DNA of 64,000 nt from assembly GCF_964340395.1 (NCBI RefSeq), contig NC_135553.1, positions 19,179,001-19,243,000 on the forward strand, written 5' to 3'. The number at the start of each line of letters is the position of its first letter. The first letter of the stretch is position 1. The notes beneath the pieces are model-generated. The model saw only the letters and a list, made by a program, of their open reading frames with translations. It was not told the DNA's origin and did no database searches. Shown piece by piece: positions 39,959 through 47,884 of this stretch. Source of the DNA: Glandiceps talaboti (lineage: Eukaryota; Hemichordata; Enteropneusta; Spengelidae). The translations under genes and the position numbers were made by a program.

Positions 39959-42900
39959 TTTTAGATCTACGTGTATAACAATTTCTCACAGTTGTCGTTC
40001 TATTCCATAACATTCAGATATAATTTGGTGTTTACCTATTATGTCTCGCCTTGAATTTTTATTCGAAACATCGCATTACATCTATTTATTCGAACAGTCT
40101 CACAAGTTTCTTATGCATTTTTTTATACATACATAAATACATACATACGTATACATATGATACAGACATGCATACATACACACACGTATGCACACATACA
40201 CACACACAGACACACACACATACACACACACACACACACATTCATGACATATATATATTTTATGCGTAAGATTTATTTCGGAGAATAATCAAAGTACACT
40301 GTACACATATCACAGTTGTGTTTGTATGGTGATAATTACAGATTTTTTGGGGTCTGTCTTTAACTGTAAATTCCATTTTACATTATTGATAGAAAATCTA
40401 TCCTTATTTCCTCATGTTATTTGATATTTTGACAGTGACTTGGGAGCCAGGAATTGTCTAGTAGCAGTGGATATGTCAGTGAAAATAGGAGACTATGGTA
40501 TTTCACAACACAGATATAAGGTAGTTAAATTTTCGCAATGTGATTTTCACTTTTATGCCAATTCATGCGAGAATAAATTAATACAACATGGTTGCTGTAA
40601 CTCCAGTCTATAGAAGTATAGATGTGTGGAAAAGATTTACAAAAAAAGTCAAAAGAATTTTGTTAAATTACCAAATTTCACCCCAAAAGAGTGACCAATT
40701 CTGAACATACCTGATCTAACAATTAACTCTTCTAAACAATGTTCTTTTTATCCGTGATGTAATAACAAAATGCTATATATTTTTGAAAAGCGAAAAAAAT
40801 ATTGCATGAATTATTTTCATACCATGTTTTATCCAAAATGTTGTGAAAACTGATCTTGAATATTTTGGATTTACTATACTTTGAGTGTTAATATTTGAAA
40901 TGTACAAGTGTAATTAATGTGTATTGCAATCGAATGCCAAAGGTTGAAGTGGACATAGGGATAAGATACGGATATTTATTTTGAAATTTTTTATTCAGAA
41001 AACAACGTGTTTACTATGTTTTTGTACTAATATACTATAAATCTGGAAATTTTCACTAGAGATTTATTTCGACGCCTGGAAAACAAAAACCTGTAAAAAA
41101 AAGATAGTGACTAAAATGCCTTCTTGTACATGAACACAATGTACCAGTCTGTAATTTAAGTAAGAATTAGTCTTTGAGAACTAGATGAAGACTGTGAAAT
41201 CACATCTAGTAGTGAAAATACCTAGGTTTACATTAATGTGAAACAACATAGTCCAAGGCTATGTTTGTAACTTAATACATTGTGAAAAAACAACAGAAAT
41301 GTACTGAAAATTTGTTATTGTACATACAGGAAGTGATTTGTAAACAAACCAGGAAGTAAATTATTCAAAGTATTTAATATATGCATATGATGTTTGAATA
41401 TTTGGACAAGCAACAGATGCACTAGATGTTGTGTCGTTCTGTCCTCACCGGCTTCCTGGTGGGAGGGGTTAACAGATGTGCGAGGGCGCCCTGTCATGGC
41501 TTACCATACAGACTACAGATGCATGAATGTAATGCAGTAATTGTTTGTGTTTTAATATGCACTTCCCATGTGTACTTACTTATACACATTTGTTAGTTCT
41601 TTGCACGTTATAGAGCTTCAAACATGATATTAGTCTGTGTTTTTCCATATTTCCATTTCAACATTATAAAAAAATTATTTTAATTTTTAAAAGATCCAAA
41701 ATAAATATTAGTCATCCACATGGTCACTTTTAATAAGTTTATTTCAAATGAAAATATTATATTTAAAAGCAGTTTATTGTAATAATAAAGTTTTCACTGC
41801 AATTTTGTTGATATTTCTATTTCCAGAATGATTATTATACAACTGTACATGACGTGAAGTTACCAATCCGATGGATGGCGCCGGAAATGTTAGACTGTCA
41901 AGGTGAATGGGTTGCACTAAGACAGTCAGCTATGACAAAACCAGCCAATGTTTGGTAAGGCATACTTGCAATAATAAAATGCAGTGTAGACATTTTCTGA
42001 TTTATTTTATCCAACTTGAGACATCCCAAAATACTGTCATAAATTTTAGGAGACAATAACGAACAAGACAAAAAACAGGATACAGAATTATCTAAAGCAG
42101 TTATGTTGTAGTCTAACCTGAATTTTATTGCCCAATGGGACAGTAGAAAATTCAACATAGAATTGTGTCATATTATCCTGTAAAACAAGGATGTGTCTAC
42201 TAGATATTACATAACTCTATGAAATGATCGCCCTAACTTTCATTTTGTCATTGACCCTGTAGGGCATTTGGCGTGATACTTTGGGAGTTGTTAGAATTTG
42301 GTAAGAGACCCTATGATCCATTGAAAGACAACGATGTGTTACAAAAAGTCATCGTACAACAAAACCTTAAACTACAACAACCAGCAAGAGATGTTGCATT
42401 TGCTGAAAGATGGTAAGTACTCAGTACCTATTTCAGTATAGATTTTAACATTAGAATCCATCTCGGAAACAAACTCTTTTTAAAAAGATTTCTGTTACTA
42501 TGTTAAAAAAAATTCAAATTTTTTAAAATAGATTTCAAAATGATCTCAAAATTTAGTCATTTAAAATCCAATATGGCCACCGAATAATGTGTTAACTCTG
42601 GGAAAATGAAAGATTGAAAATTTTTGTAAAAACAAGCCAGTGAACCCCCAAATTTCTTTTCTTATTTCAAAAGGGCCAGGAACAAGCTTTCATATGGCAA
42701 AGTTTTGGAGAGAATTGAAGAACTTTGATTTTCATGAAAATTTGTCACAAGGCACTAACCTACCAGATAAGAGAGAATAATTTTTACAGATGACAGTGAA
42801 CACATCATCTCGCTCAGTACTGAATAAACATTGAATAAATATAATTGAAAAAATGTAAAGAAAAAAATGTTTGAAGTCATTTATAGGTTTTTTCATCCAG

Positions 42901-45900
42901 TTTGCAAAATCTACCAACAGTAAATTACTGCTTGACTTATTAGTATTTGTTATTATTTTATGAAATGATTTTTTACAAAAAGAGGGAATTGTTATTTTTT
43001 AAAAAGGTAAGGGACGGTCGCACAATGTCATACAAGCTCAATAAATGAACCTTGTTCATTTAGGACAAAACCACCTTCTCAATCCCTCTAAATGAACATT
43101 CATAAGTGCAACATTAACACGTTTATATATGATGTAAACCATGATGAAAATTGTAGTGGTCACACCAGTACCATTACGATCGATGCAATATAAAACACAT
43201 GGTGGTAAACACATACCGGAAACCTAGTGCTGTATCTCACATTAGAAGTAAATTCTAATCAACTTATCAACATCTCAGTAGTAAGTACAGAACCTGTTAT
43301 CATTGAAGGCATGAAAGTTTTAGAAATTTGGTTAGAAGTGAGAAAATGAAGTTCAATAATCGCATTGATGCCAGACCTCCCCTTCAGCGAACCAAGTTCA
43401 CTTTAATACTGAGCTTGTGTAACATTGTGCAATCGTCCCTAAAAATTATTGTATTCCATAAAAGGAAAAGTAACCGTTAAAAAAGGCAGCAATACTTGGT
43501 AAATATCAGAGCTGAATAGTACAATCTAATCACTGGTGAGAAATACTAATATTGTATGATTTATGTTACTAGGTATGAGATTATGTTGTTTTGTTGGCTG
43601 TCAGCTGATCAAAGACCTATCATGGCCGAGTTGTGTGCATTACTCCACCATTTACAACAACAAACTAGTGCCCTAGGCGACAACATGGATTCCTTTGATG
43701 AAAAGTGGAACTCAATTCGTCCAAAGCAAGTGCCAGCAGTCCTAAATGCAATGAATACCACAAACCAAGGAGTATCATCTGGGTTTGAGTCAGACTTTGT
43801 GTCAGGATCTGGGGACCATTCTGGTTTGCCTGTTATTTCAAATAATATGTCTGCGTCCACCAGGATTGAGAGTCCGCCCTTGATACCGACTTCTAACGGA
43901 GTGGCTGACTTCCCAAGGACAAGTACGCCAGCTATTACTAACCCCGACAATACCAGGACCCCTTCCAACCAAACTAACACCAGTTCCAGTATGTACTTCT
44001 CAGCTAACAGTACTGTTACAGGTAGCGAATCAGGATTCAGTACTTCAGATACGTACTTGACACCTAGAACAACGAGCAGAAGTCCAGAAGAAACCGTTAT
44101 CAGACCACCAGATGCTAAAGATAGTGTTTCAGCACTCTTGGCAAACATTCCACCTCCAGCAAGCACCCCACCAACATCGCCTAACGATGTCACACTTAGT
44201 GGCGTTAGCTCCTTCGAACAATCGTCGACCATGAGCATTCCACTGTCGGATAGTCAGACGAGTAACGTTACACAACTTGAAACAACCAACCAAAGTTTTA
44301 ATGAGCAGCAAGGTGATAATCAGATCAAGATCATGGCAGACGTTCACATGGATAGCAACATTGCTTCGCTTTTATCAGACTCTTTTGACCTAGATGACTC
44401 AATAGCAGACAATCTCACTTTTGCTGATTCCAGAGATGAAGGAACGACAGCGATCAAAGCTTCCACGGATACTGTTACCAAAGAAACCATATTAACAACT
44501 GTTCTTGCCAGTCCTAAGGAAAATACTATTATCATGGCCAATATGCCATTTGAACAGAACAATTCAGAGACGAACCACCCCGATACTCTCATAGTCGGAT
44601 CGGTTAGCATGTCCCCAACGCAACAAAATGTGACGCAAGTTGTTTTAGATTCAACTGACGAAGATGCAATTTCTAGGGACTCTCCAAGCGAAGGTAACAT
44701 AGTAACACCAAACAAAACTAGTAGTTATAGTACTATGCATGCAGCTAACTTTCCTACTGTTAATATCGGTATGGGTGACGGGGATGTAACAGTGGCTGTG
44801 ATTGGTGGGGATGGTCAGAATGATACATCTATGTTTACAGGTGAGGTTGTGAGGAGGGAGAAAAGAGGTGGTCGTGGTAATCGTACTTTTCAAATTATAG
44901 AGGTAGACAGTCCTAACGAACATGAAAGTAATATCTCCAATGTTACAACTCCTTTGGTTGATAAAACAGACACGGTCTCCAGTGATGAACACTCACAGGA
45001 AGATAGTTCAGATGAAGACGAAGAAAGAGCTAGGCTGCCAAGTACACCCAAGTCATCTGATTCTCACGTAAGTTATAGATTCCATCAAAGTTTATAGAAA
45101 CCGATGGTTAACAAGTTTTTGCATACAAACCTAGGAATCTTAAGACGGTTGCTCTTTCTTACAATGTAAACACTGTCAGCACTACTAGGGGTTTCTTGCT
45201 AAAATTCGATCACTGAACACAATCTTTATTTTGTTGTTGTTGCCTACTTCAGACAAAGTTTTTGACACGAATCCTTAACATATTGTTAATTTATTGATGT
45301 AAGAAGTTTAGTTTAAGAGAAATAGTATCTTCAATCCCCTACCACCACCCACTCCACCCTACCCTACCCCACCCCACCCCACAACAGCCATTCAAAATTT
45401 TTAGTCGCCGAAGTCATTCACATAATTTGTGTGGAAAGGTTTCATGTTGAGGCATTGCGTGCAATGTAAAACTGAACCTTAATCTGAATCTGAAAAATTG
45501 TTTGTTTGTTTGTTTGTTTGTTTGTTTGTATGTATGTATGTATGTATGTATGTATGTATGTATGTATGTATGTATGTATGTATGTATGTATGTATGTATG
45601 TATGTATGTATGTATGTATGTATGTATGTATGTATGTATGTATGTATGTATGTATGCATGCATGCTTGTTTGTTTGTTTGTTTGTTTGTTTGTTTGTTTG
45701 TTTGTTTGTCTGTTTGTGAAGATGTCCATAGAAAAGTTTAGCTGCTATATGCTTCAAGAGCAATTCTGCTAGCTATAAAAATGACCACAGATCGCATAGT
45801 GCCAAAATGCACTGGCAGGGCTTGCCCAAGAGGTACATTCATTGTAGGTTTTTGTTTGGCAACCTTCTGAACACAGATCTCATATCTTACCATAAGACTG

Positions 45901-46578
45901 TAGAATAGATAAGCAAAAGTGTATAGGTGTGATATCATTATGATCTATTACTTCTCATGTACACACATAGGGAGATGATTTCACCAGCCAGTCTGTACGA
46001 GTAGATCAAGGTGACAGTGCTAGTACCAGTACCAGTGTCTCCGCGACCAGTGACTCTGACACTGAAGACATGGAGGATTCACCAGTTTGGACTACACCAA
46101 CTACAGGTATACAACAAGTTAATGGTACAGGTAAGTTGTGTTCAGTTTAGAGTGTTTAGACTACAGACAAACAAGTTAATGGTACAGGTAAGTTTAGTGT
46201 TCTGTTTAGAGTGTTTAGACTACAGATATACAACAAGTTAATGGTACAGGTAAGTTAAGTGTTCTGTTTAGAGTGTTTGTACCCCACAGTCTATTGATAT
46301 GCATTAAATCAATTGGTTTCACATGACATACAGAAGTCAATAGTATTTACCGTAATAGTGATGGGATAGGGTCTGTGGTTTGGTTTTAATGGGATTGTAA
46401 TGCTAAAATTAGCATTTAGAGGCAACATTAAGCAAGACACTCCTTTGTGTAAAACATTTATTAAACTGAAATACATATTATTGTTATTTTATTTATTTCA
46501 TCAGATGAAGTAGATGACGACGATGATGATGATGATGATGATGATGATGAAGAGATGAAACCAAACTATGAAACATAG
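19989..46578 (+). CDS. LMTK: lemur tyrosine kinase (LMTK/AATK family) receptor-type kinase, gene span
   Basis: Twelve coding exons with consistent GT..AG borders and phases give 977 aa. Order: signal peptide (about 1-27), ectodomain of only some 17 residues, one transmembrane helix (about 45-66) followed by CYKGGFK, a juxtamembrane linker, a kinase domain (about 151-430), a long Ser/Thr/Pro-rich tail and a C-terminal run of 12 Asp. In the kinase, EIGVGWFGKV is the glycine loop, Lys185 in VIIKQL the ATP lysine, HSDLGARN (280-287) the catalytic loop and GDYG (299-302) the metal-binding loop. HSD and DYG in place of HRD and DFG, EAQPYR, GDLKGFL and WYEIMLFCW are LMTK signatures. Known LMTKs act on endosomal traffic and, despite the name, phosphorylate Ser/Thr. 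The tail is shorter than in vertebrate LMTKs (about 1400-1500 aa), and I could not find their PP1-docking motif. Confidence 0.93.
20739..20818. repeat. (GTCT)n / (GT)n microsatellite
   Basis: CTGTCTGTCTGTCTGT followed by about 28 GT units and a CATGCATGCATG palindromic tail. Confidence 0.97.
21707..22006 (-). other. unassigned open frame nested in LMTK intron 1
   Basis: A 99-codon frame with more ordered composition than its surroundings: segments SFLRVHQVPSKVVQKFQNWL, GHDPGVLRCLAVLSTYSHAE and WLIAATHIISYITKNNKTCK, ending KTYDTF and TAA. It is broken by a poly(C)-derived Pro run. I do not recognise the family. It may be a decayed gene or transposon fragment, or chance. Confidence 0.2.
22520..23210. 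repeat. inverted pair of short related segments
   Basis: 22520-22590 on the minus strand (GATGAATCTGATGCTGAATA, then GATTCTGAGACCAACTTTA) resembles 23145-23205 on the plus strand (AATCTGATTCTGAATCTAAG, ACTAACTTTA). Possibly the ends of an old element. Confidence 0.4.
22800..22946 (+). mobile_element. possible non-LTR retroposon 3' end with (ATT)n tail
   Basis: The sequence GAACTATCCTGTATAAATAA then AGATTATTATTATT ends in a pure ATT array, the usual layout of truncated LINE or SINE 3' ends. The upstream limit and the family are not determined. Confidence 0.5.
23695..24112. repeat. TG/TATG-rich low-complexity tract
   Basis: Degenerate GTGTGT, GTGGGTG and GTATGTG runs on the + strand. The many overlapping frames here are repeat artefacts. 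Confidence 0.85.
25092..25187. mobile_element. short palindromic element
   Basis: AGCCTAGAATCCAGGCAAAT at the left and its near-complement GGATTCCATTTCCAGGCT at the right, with AAATGGGGATTTTGAATT facing AATTCAAAAACCCCCATT. About 96 bp. Confidence 0.75.
26510..26880. repeat. degenerate repeat around GTCTAAAATGGGG
   Basis: GTTCTAAAATGGGGTC, GGTCTAAAATGTGC, GGTCTAAAATGGGGTA and AGTCTAAAATGGGGCC recur at irregular spacing within an unclassified repeat. Confidence 0.5.
27515..27672. mobile_element. MITE family C, partial copy
   Basis: Shares TTTTGGGTC...AAAATCAGC.CCCCAACG, CTAATTATTGGTRTTTTAAC and AGTTAC..TTAGTG..GTTTTAA with the fuller copy at 50089-50394. Its right end abuts a family B element. 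Confidence 0.65.
27673..27972. mobile_element. MITE family B, copy 1
   Basis: Starts AAAGGGGCACAAGCTGAGTT and ends with a degraded inverse (AACTCAGCAACTTTA). The interior CAATGTCAGAAGACAATCGT and GAAGACATGCATAGACATTA is shared with the copies at 51848-52206 and 60911-61269. Confidence 0.8.
28225..28400. mobile_element. repeat family I, copy 2 (opposite orientation)
   Basis: TCAAATTTTGTTGCTGTGAG and CAACACCAAATTTTGGTGTG match the reverse complement of 36080-36290. Confidence 0.65.
28725..29078. mobile_element. MITE family E, copy 1
   Basis: AAAGTGATCATATAGATGAG at the left, an interior with AACATAGCCCAAGTCAATGT mirrored by ACAGACTTTGTCTATGTTGT, and AATCCAAATAAATTA at the right. Same architecture as 35437-35810. 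Confidence 0.75.
29169..29580. mobile_element. palindromic repeat family D, copy 1
   Basis: 29169-29240 (AGAACTCCATGACACG, GGGGTATTTGCATGAGTGCT, TGCAGTGTT) is mirrored by 29288-29356. The right flank (TTATTGTTACATTATGTTTA, CCGAAACAACAAATTT) is shared with 59935-60180. Confidence 0.75.
30600..30895. repeat. (GT)n and (TATG)n compound microsatellite
   Basis: About 28 GT units (30660-30716), then about 30 TATG units with a short GCATGCATGCATGC palindrome. Confidence 0.98.
31448..31578 (+). CDS. LMTK: LMTK exon 2 (transmembrane helix)
   Basis: Acceptor ATTACAG, donor GTAAGA. Encodes GEDSMDLDNHDMNIAIYALL, SVSVFIVSISFIAACSW and CYKGGFK. The hydrophobic helix followed by Cys and Lys-Gly-Gly matches the LMTK membrane exit. 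Joined to exon 1 it leaves almost no extracellular domain. Confidence 0.88.
31600..31850 (+). promoter_or_regulatory. cluster of ATGCAAAT octamers, LMTK intron 2
   Basis: Five exact ATGCAAAT octamers at 31604, 31720, 31731, 31787 and 31809, plus many one-base variants (ATGTAAAT, ATGCACAT), spaced by an irregular 11-12 bp repeat GATATGCAAAT. The octamer is the POU-domain (Oct) site. Whether it is regulatory or a simple AT-rich repeat cannot be told from sequence. Confidence 0.4.
33575..33885. mobile_element. palindromic repeat family A, copy 3
   Basis: TTCTTCATTCTGCCAAAGGA, GACCTAAGAGGCCTTGTCAC, CCCCTTAGGTTATTAGTAAT and ATTTTCTGTTCAAAGACAAT match copies 1 and 2 in order. It ends about 60 bases before LMTK exon 3. 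Confidence 0.8.
33948..34214 (+). CDS. LMTK: LMTK exon 3 (juxtamembrane and glycine loop)
   Basis: Acceptor GTTTCAG, donor GTAAGA. Begins PFDQRVLTEEQVIGNSYIDI and ends LNYVAEIGVGWFGK. 89 codons, phase 0 at both ends. A (TCTG)n microsatellite starts eight bases into the intron. Confidence 0.93.
34223..34650. repeat. (TCTG)n/(TCTA)n microsatellite at the LMTK exon 3 donor
   Basis: About 430 bases of TCTG and TCTA units with short TA and GT interruptions, starting eight bases after the splice donor. Frames read as repeated Cys-Leu-Ser-Val and are not coding. Confidence 0.98.
35437..35810. mobile_element. MITE family E, copy 2 (best preserved)
   Basis: Left end AAAGTGGTCGTATGTATTGG then GTATTTATTTTTGATTTTTA; right end is its complement (CCAAAATAAATACCCAATGA, CATATGGCAACTTTA). 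The interior is itself mirrored: CAACATATGCCAAGTCCTTG faces CAGACTTTGTCTATGTTATT. Confidence 0.85.
36080..36290. mobile_element. repeat family I, copy 3
   Basis: CACACCACTGACACACACAA, TTGGTGTTCCCCTACC and TTTTGACTCACAACAACAAA match copies at 5990 and 28225. Confidence 0.65.
36549..36808. mobile_element. MITE family E, copy 3, left end replaced by poly(C)
   Basis: A run of about 26 C is followed by TCAATAAATTGCAAACAGCT and then the right half of family E to CATATGACCACTTTA. It contains a perfect local hairpin, AAAGTTTGTTATTGTATGTA against ACAATAACAAACTTT. Confidence 0.75.
36874..37001 (+). CDS. LMTK: LMTK exon 4 (ATP-binding lysine)
   Basis: Acceptor TGTACAG, donor GTTGAG. Encodes VLTGEAAKLQAGLKKTKVII then KQLKDDATFEEKNQFLLEAQ and PYR. 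The Lys of VIIKQL and EAQPYR are conserved LMTK positions. Ends in phase 2. Confidence 0.92.
37120..37437. mobile_element. nested palindromic element in LMTK intron 4
   Basis: The inner palindrome (37155-37320) pairs TTGCATCATGGGAGTTGACA with CAACTCCCATGATGCAA, and TCAATGAATATTCATGA with its mirror. The outer arms pair AAAATCTATGGGTTCTTGAG with CTCCAGAACCCATAGAAAAT. No reading frame. Confidence 0.85.
37497..37563. repeat. (GACA)n/(CA)n microsatellite
   Basis: About seven GACA units followed by about 18 CA units. Confidence 0.97.
37651..37738 (+). CDS. LMTK: LMTK exon 5
   Basis: Acceptor CCTGCAG, donor GTGAGT. Encodes DLKHANILSLVGQSTDSMPY then LIVLEFCAF, matching the strand 4-5 and hinge region (family form LLVMEFCPL). 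Confidence 0.92.
38353..38486 (+). CDS. LMTK: LMTK exon 6
   Basis: Acceptor TTCCAG, donor GTAGGT. Encodes GDLKGFLLRRRSEATVLSQS, GLLIRIACDIANGLEYMHRA and NMVH, ending inside the Ser codon of HSD. Confidence 0.93.
38675..38977. mobile_element. MITE family H, copy 1
   Basis: TTAACCCTTACAATGCCATG at the left and TATGGCATCTTAAGGGG at the right form imperfect terminal inverted repeats. The interior TAGAGTAGGTAAGATCCTAC is a hairpin. Copy 2 lies inverted at 62735-63048. Confidence 0.8.
39850..39955. repeat. (ATAC)n microsatellite
   Basis: About 25 CATA units with one GCAT interruption. Confidence 0.97.
40120..40240. repeat. degenerate (CATA)n/(CA)n microsatellite
   Basis: ACATACATAAATACATACAT then CACACA runs, 200 bases ahead of LMTK exon 7. 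Confidence 0.9.
40436..40520 (+). CDS. LMTK: LMTK exon 7 (catalytic loop and DYG)
   Basis: Acceptor TTTGACAG, donor GTAGTT. Encodes DLGARNCLVAVDMSVKIGDY then GISQHRYK. Contains the catalytic Asp, Asn287 and the DYG variant of DFG. Confidence 0.93.
41235..41732. mobile_element. MITE family E, copy 4, with internal insertion
   Basis: The left interior GTGAAACAACATAGTCCAAG and the right end CCAAAATAAATATTAGTCAT plus CATGGTCACTTTTA match family E. The middle (about 41335-41600) is unrelated and probably inserted. Left border approximate. Confidence 0.6.
41827..41954 (+). CDS. LMTK: LMTK exon 8 (activation segment, APE)
   Basis: Acceptor TTTCCAG, donor GTAAGG. Encodes NDYYTTVHDVKLPIRWMAPE then MLDCQGEWVALRQSAMTKPA and NVW. 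APE is intact. Confidence 0.93.
42263..42412 (+). CDS. LMTK: LMTK exon 9
   Basis: Acceptor CCTGTAG, donor GTAAGT. Encodes AFGVILWELLEFGKRPYDPL, KDNDVLQKVIVQQNLKLQQP and ARDVAFAERW. It corresponds to helices F-G of the kinase C-lobe. Confidence 0.93.
43010..43440. mobile_element. MITE family F, copy 1
   Basis: Terminal inverted repeats AGGGACGGTCGCACAATGTC plus TACAAGCTCA at the left and TGAGCTTGTGTAACATTGTG plus CAATCGTCCCT at the right. The interior matches 47885-48746. It ends about 130 bases ahead of LMTK exon 10. Confidence 0.9.
43573..45067 (+). CDS. LMTK: LMTK exon 10 (kinase end and Ser/Thr-rich tail)
   Basis: Acceptor TTACTAG, donor GTAAGT. The exon is 1495 nt. It starts YEIMLFCWLSADQRPIMAEL (the end of the kinase), then FDEKWNSIRP, which matches the conserved post-kinase FERRWNSLRP of vertebrate LMTKs. 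The rest is a low-complexity Ser/Thr/Asn/Asp tail with many Ser-Pro and Thr-Pro sites and the acidic run SSDEDEERARLPSTPKSSDS. One unbroken frame, the largest in the window. Confidence 0.95.
45499..45718. repeat. symmetric microsatellite (TTTG)n-(TATG)n-(TTTG)n
   Basis: Seven TTTG units, about 33 TATG units, a GCATGCATGC palindrome, then about 12 TTTG units. Confidence 0.98.
45971..46130 (+). CDS. LMTK: LMTK exon 11
   Basis: Acceptor CACATAG, donor GTAAGT. Encodes GDDFTSQSVRVDQGDSASTS, TSVSATSDSDTEDMEDSPVW and TTPTTGIQQVNGT. Its last bases and donor are repeated twice downstream (donors at 46188 and 46250); reading through the first donor meets a stop after six codons, so the first donor is the coding choice. 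Confidence 0.82.
46103..46275 (+). repeat. triplicated end of LMTK exon 11 with its donor
   Basis: AACAAGTTAATGGTACAGGT followed by AAGT and GTTTAGAGTGTTTAGACTAC occurs three times at 57-62 bp spacing, with donors at 46131, 46188 and 46250. Each added unit also has an ACTACAG acceptor-like end. Confidence 0.9.
46505..46578 (+). CDS. LMTK: LMTK exon 12 (poly-Asp C-terminus)
   Basis: Acceptor TTCATCAG. Encodes Asp-Glu-Val, twelve Asp, then EEMKPNYET and TAG. The Asp run is an in-frame (GAT)n microsatellite and so could vary in length between individuals. Confidence 0.8.
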
Positions 46579-46883
46579 CAATTTTAGACAGAGTTGAGTT
46601 CTGAAATGGACATAGCTTGGCTACCAAACTCTCCTGTCAACGAGGGCGCCCTAAGTGTCTTAACATGAAGTGTGGTCCCAGACTATACATTTATTAATAT
46701 TATGAATATGATGTACTATGATCATTTATTGACATATTTGGGAGAAATGATCATTGGAAATTGATTATTTATCTAATCCCAACAAACAGTGACAGCTGAA
46801 TACAGACATCAACTTTCGCTAGAACAAAGTTAATGTTGACACTTTTAATGCCAGTATCCGAATACAAATGTTGAATTTGGCTA

Positions 46884-47307
46884 AGGGTGATCCTATATTT
46901 TCTCTGTTTCTCATTACCTGATCGACCCAAATTTTCAGCTTGGACATAAAAAATTATTTTTGCCTGCCCTTAATATTTTTCTAAACAGCACCCTCTCTGG
47001 CAAGAATAAGTATCTGGGCTGTCAACATCATCTACAGTCATGGCAGAGGTGAAGACACTTGTTAACGAACAGATCATTTTATTCATGATGGAAGTTCTTC
47101 AAGTAGTGGGGCTGAGAACAGGCCAATTGTGTACAGAAGCTGAGAAAGGACGTTACCAGGAATCCAAGAAAAAGAAGACAGAGAGGAGGAAAAGGAGAGG
47201 CAGAGAAACATGAAGAAGATGATTTTTTATTTTTTCCCTCCTTTTTTTTTTGTAAATCGACCGACTATGAAAAAGGAATGAGAAACATAAAAAAATAGGA
47301 TCTCCCT
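46884..47307. mobile_element. MITE family G, copy 2
   Basis: The left end AGGGTGATCCTATATTTTCT and TTTCTCATTACCTG are mirrored by GGAATGAGAAACATA and AGGATCTCCCT. The interior is about 80% like 11074-11540. It carries a short open frame at 47040-47213. Confidence 0.85.
47040..47213 (+). CDS. small open frame inside MITE family G copy 2 (doubtful)
   Basis: 57 codons from ATG to TGA: MAEVKTLVNEQIILFMMEVL, then QVVGLRTGQLCTEAEKGRYQ, then ESKKKKTERRKRRGRET. The copy at 11.2 kb starts in the same frame (MAAATTLVHGESISFMLEVV) but is broken by a poly(G) insertion. Highly basic C-terminus. It may be a captured gene fragment or chance; no family recognised. Confidence 0.2.
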   Translation: MAEVKTLVNEQIILFMMEVLQVVGLRTGQLCTEAEKGRYQESKKKKTERRKRRGRET

Positions 47308-47647
47308 AAAATGAAGTCAATATGGACACTTCAACGTCAGTACCGGGGGTTAATACTGGTAATCTAACACAGTACAGTACTGGTTATTATTTCTCTATTT
47401 TCTTGTCAGTTCATCACTATATATGCTGTCAAAGTTATCTAGAGCTTATTATAGTATACAAGATTTTGCTGAATTATTTATCAATTTATTAGCATTTTTA
47501 TATATATGTGCAAAACTTGCATGAAGTGTTGAATGGTATATGATTGAAATTTGTTTTATTTTACTCAGATTTATTTGCTTTATAAGAAGCAATCTATAAA
47601 TGATATTTTATTCAGATTTATGTGAGCTGTTAGAAACAGTCTATGAA

Positions 47648-47653
47648 ATTAAA
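47648..47653 (+). terminator. weak candidate poly(A) signal for LMTK
   Basis: ATTAAA in a very AT-rich tract about 1.07 kb after the stop. No canonical AATAAA with a GU-rich partner was found nearer; the AATAAA at about 47914 lies inside a MITE. Confidence 0.25.
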
Positions 47654-47884
47654 TAGGATTTATGATTTTAAAATTTTATGATTTTATGATTTGAGATTTT
47701 AACTATATATATCATTTTAATGTTTAAAAAAATGGCACTTTTGCTGTTAAGTACTTCAGTAGTAGTATTTTTATTTTCTGTGCAAAGCTAATGAAAAAAT
47801 TTGTATGTCTGATTTTTTTTTGTGTTTATGCAATGTGACAAGTACTTGTATCCGTTACCATGGCTATTCATTAGAGGAATACTT

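Noticed and set aside
43609-44238. Long minus-strand frame (209 codons) opposite LMTK exon 10
   Set aside because: Antisense shadow of the Ser/Thr-rich coding exon; no start context, no splice structure and no recognisable domain.
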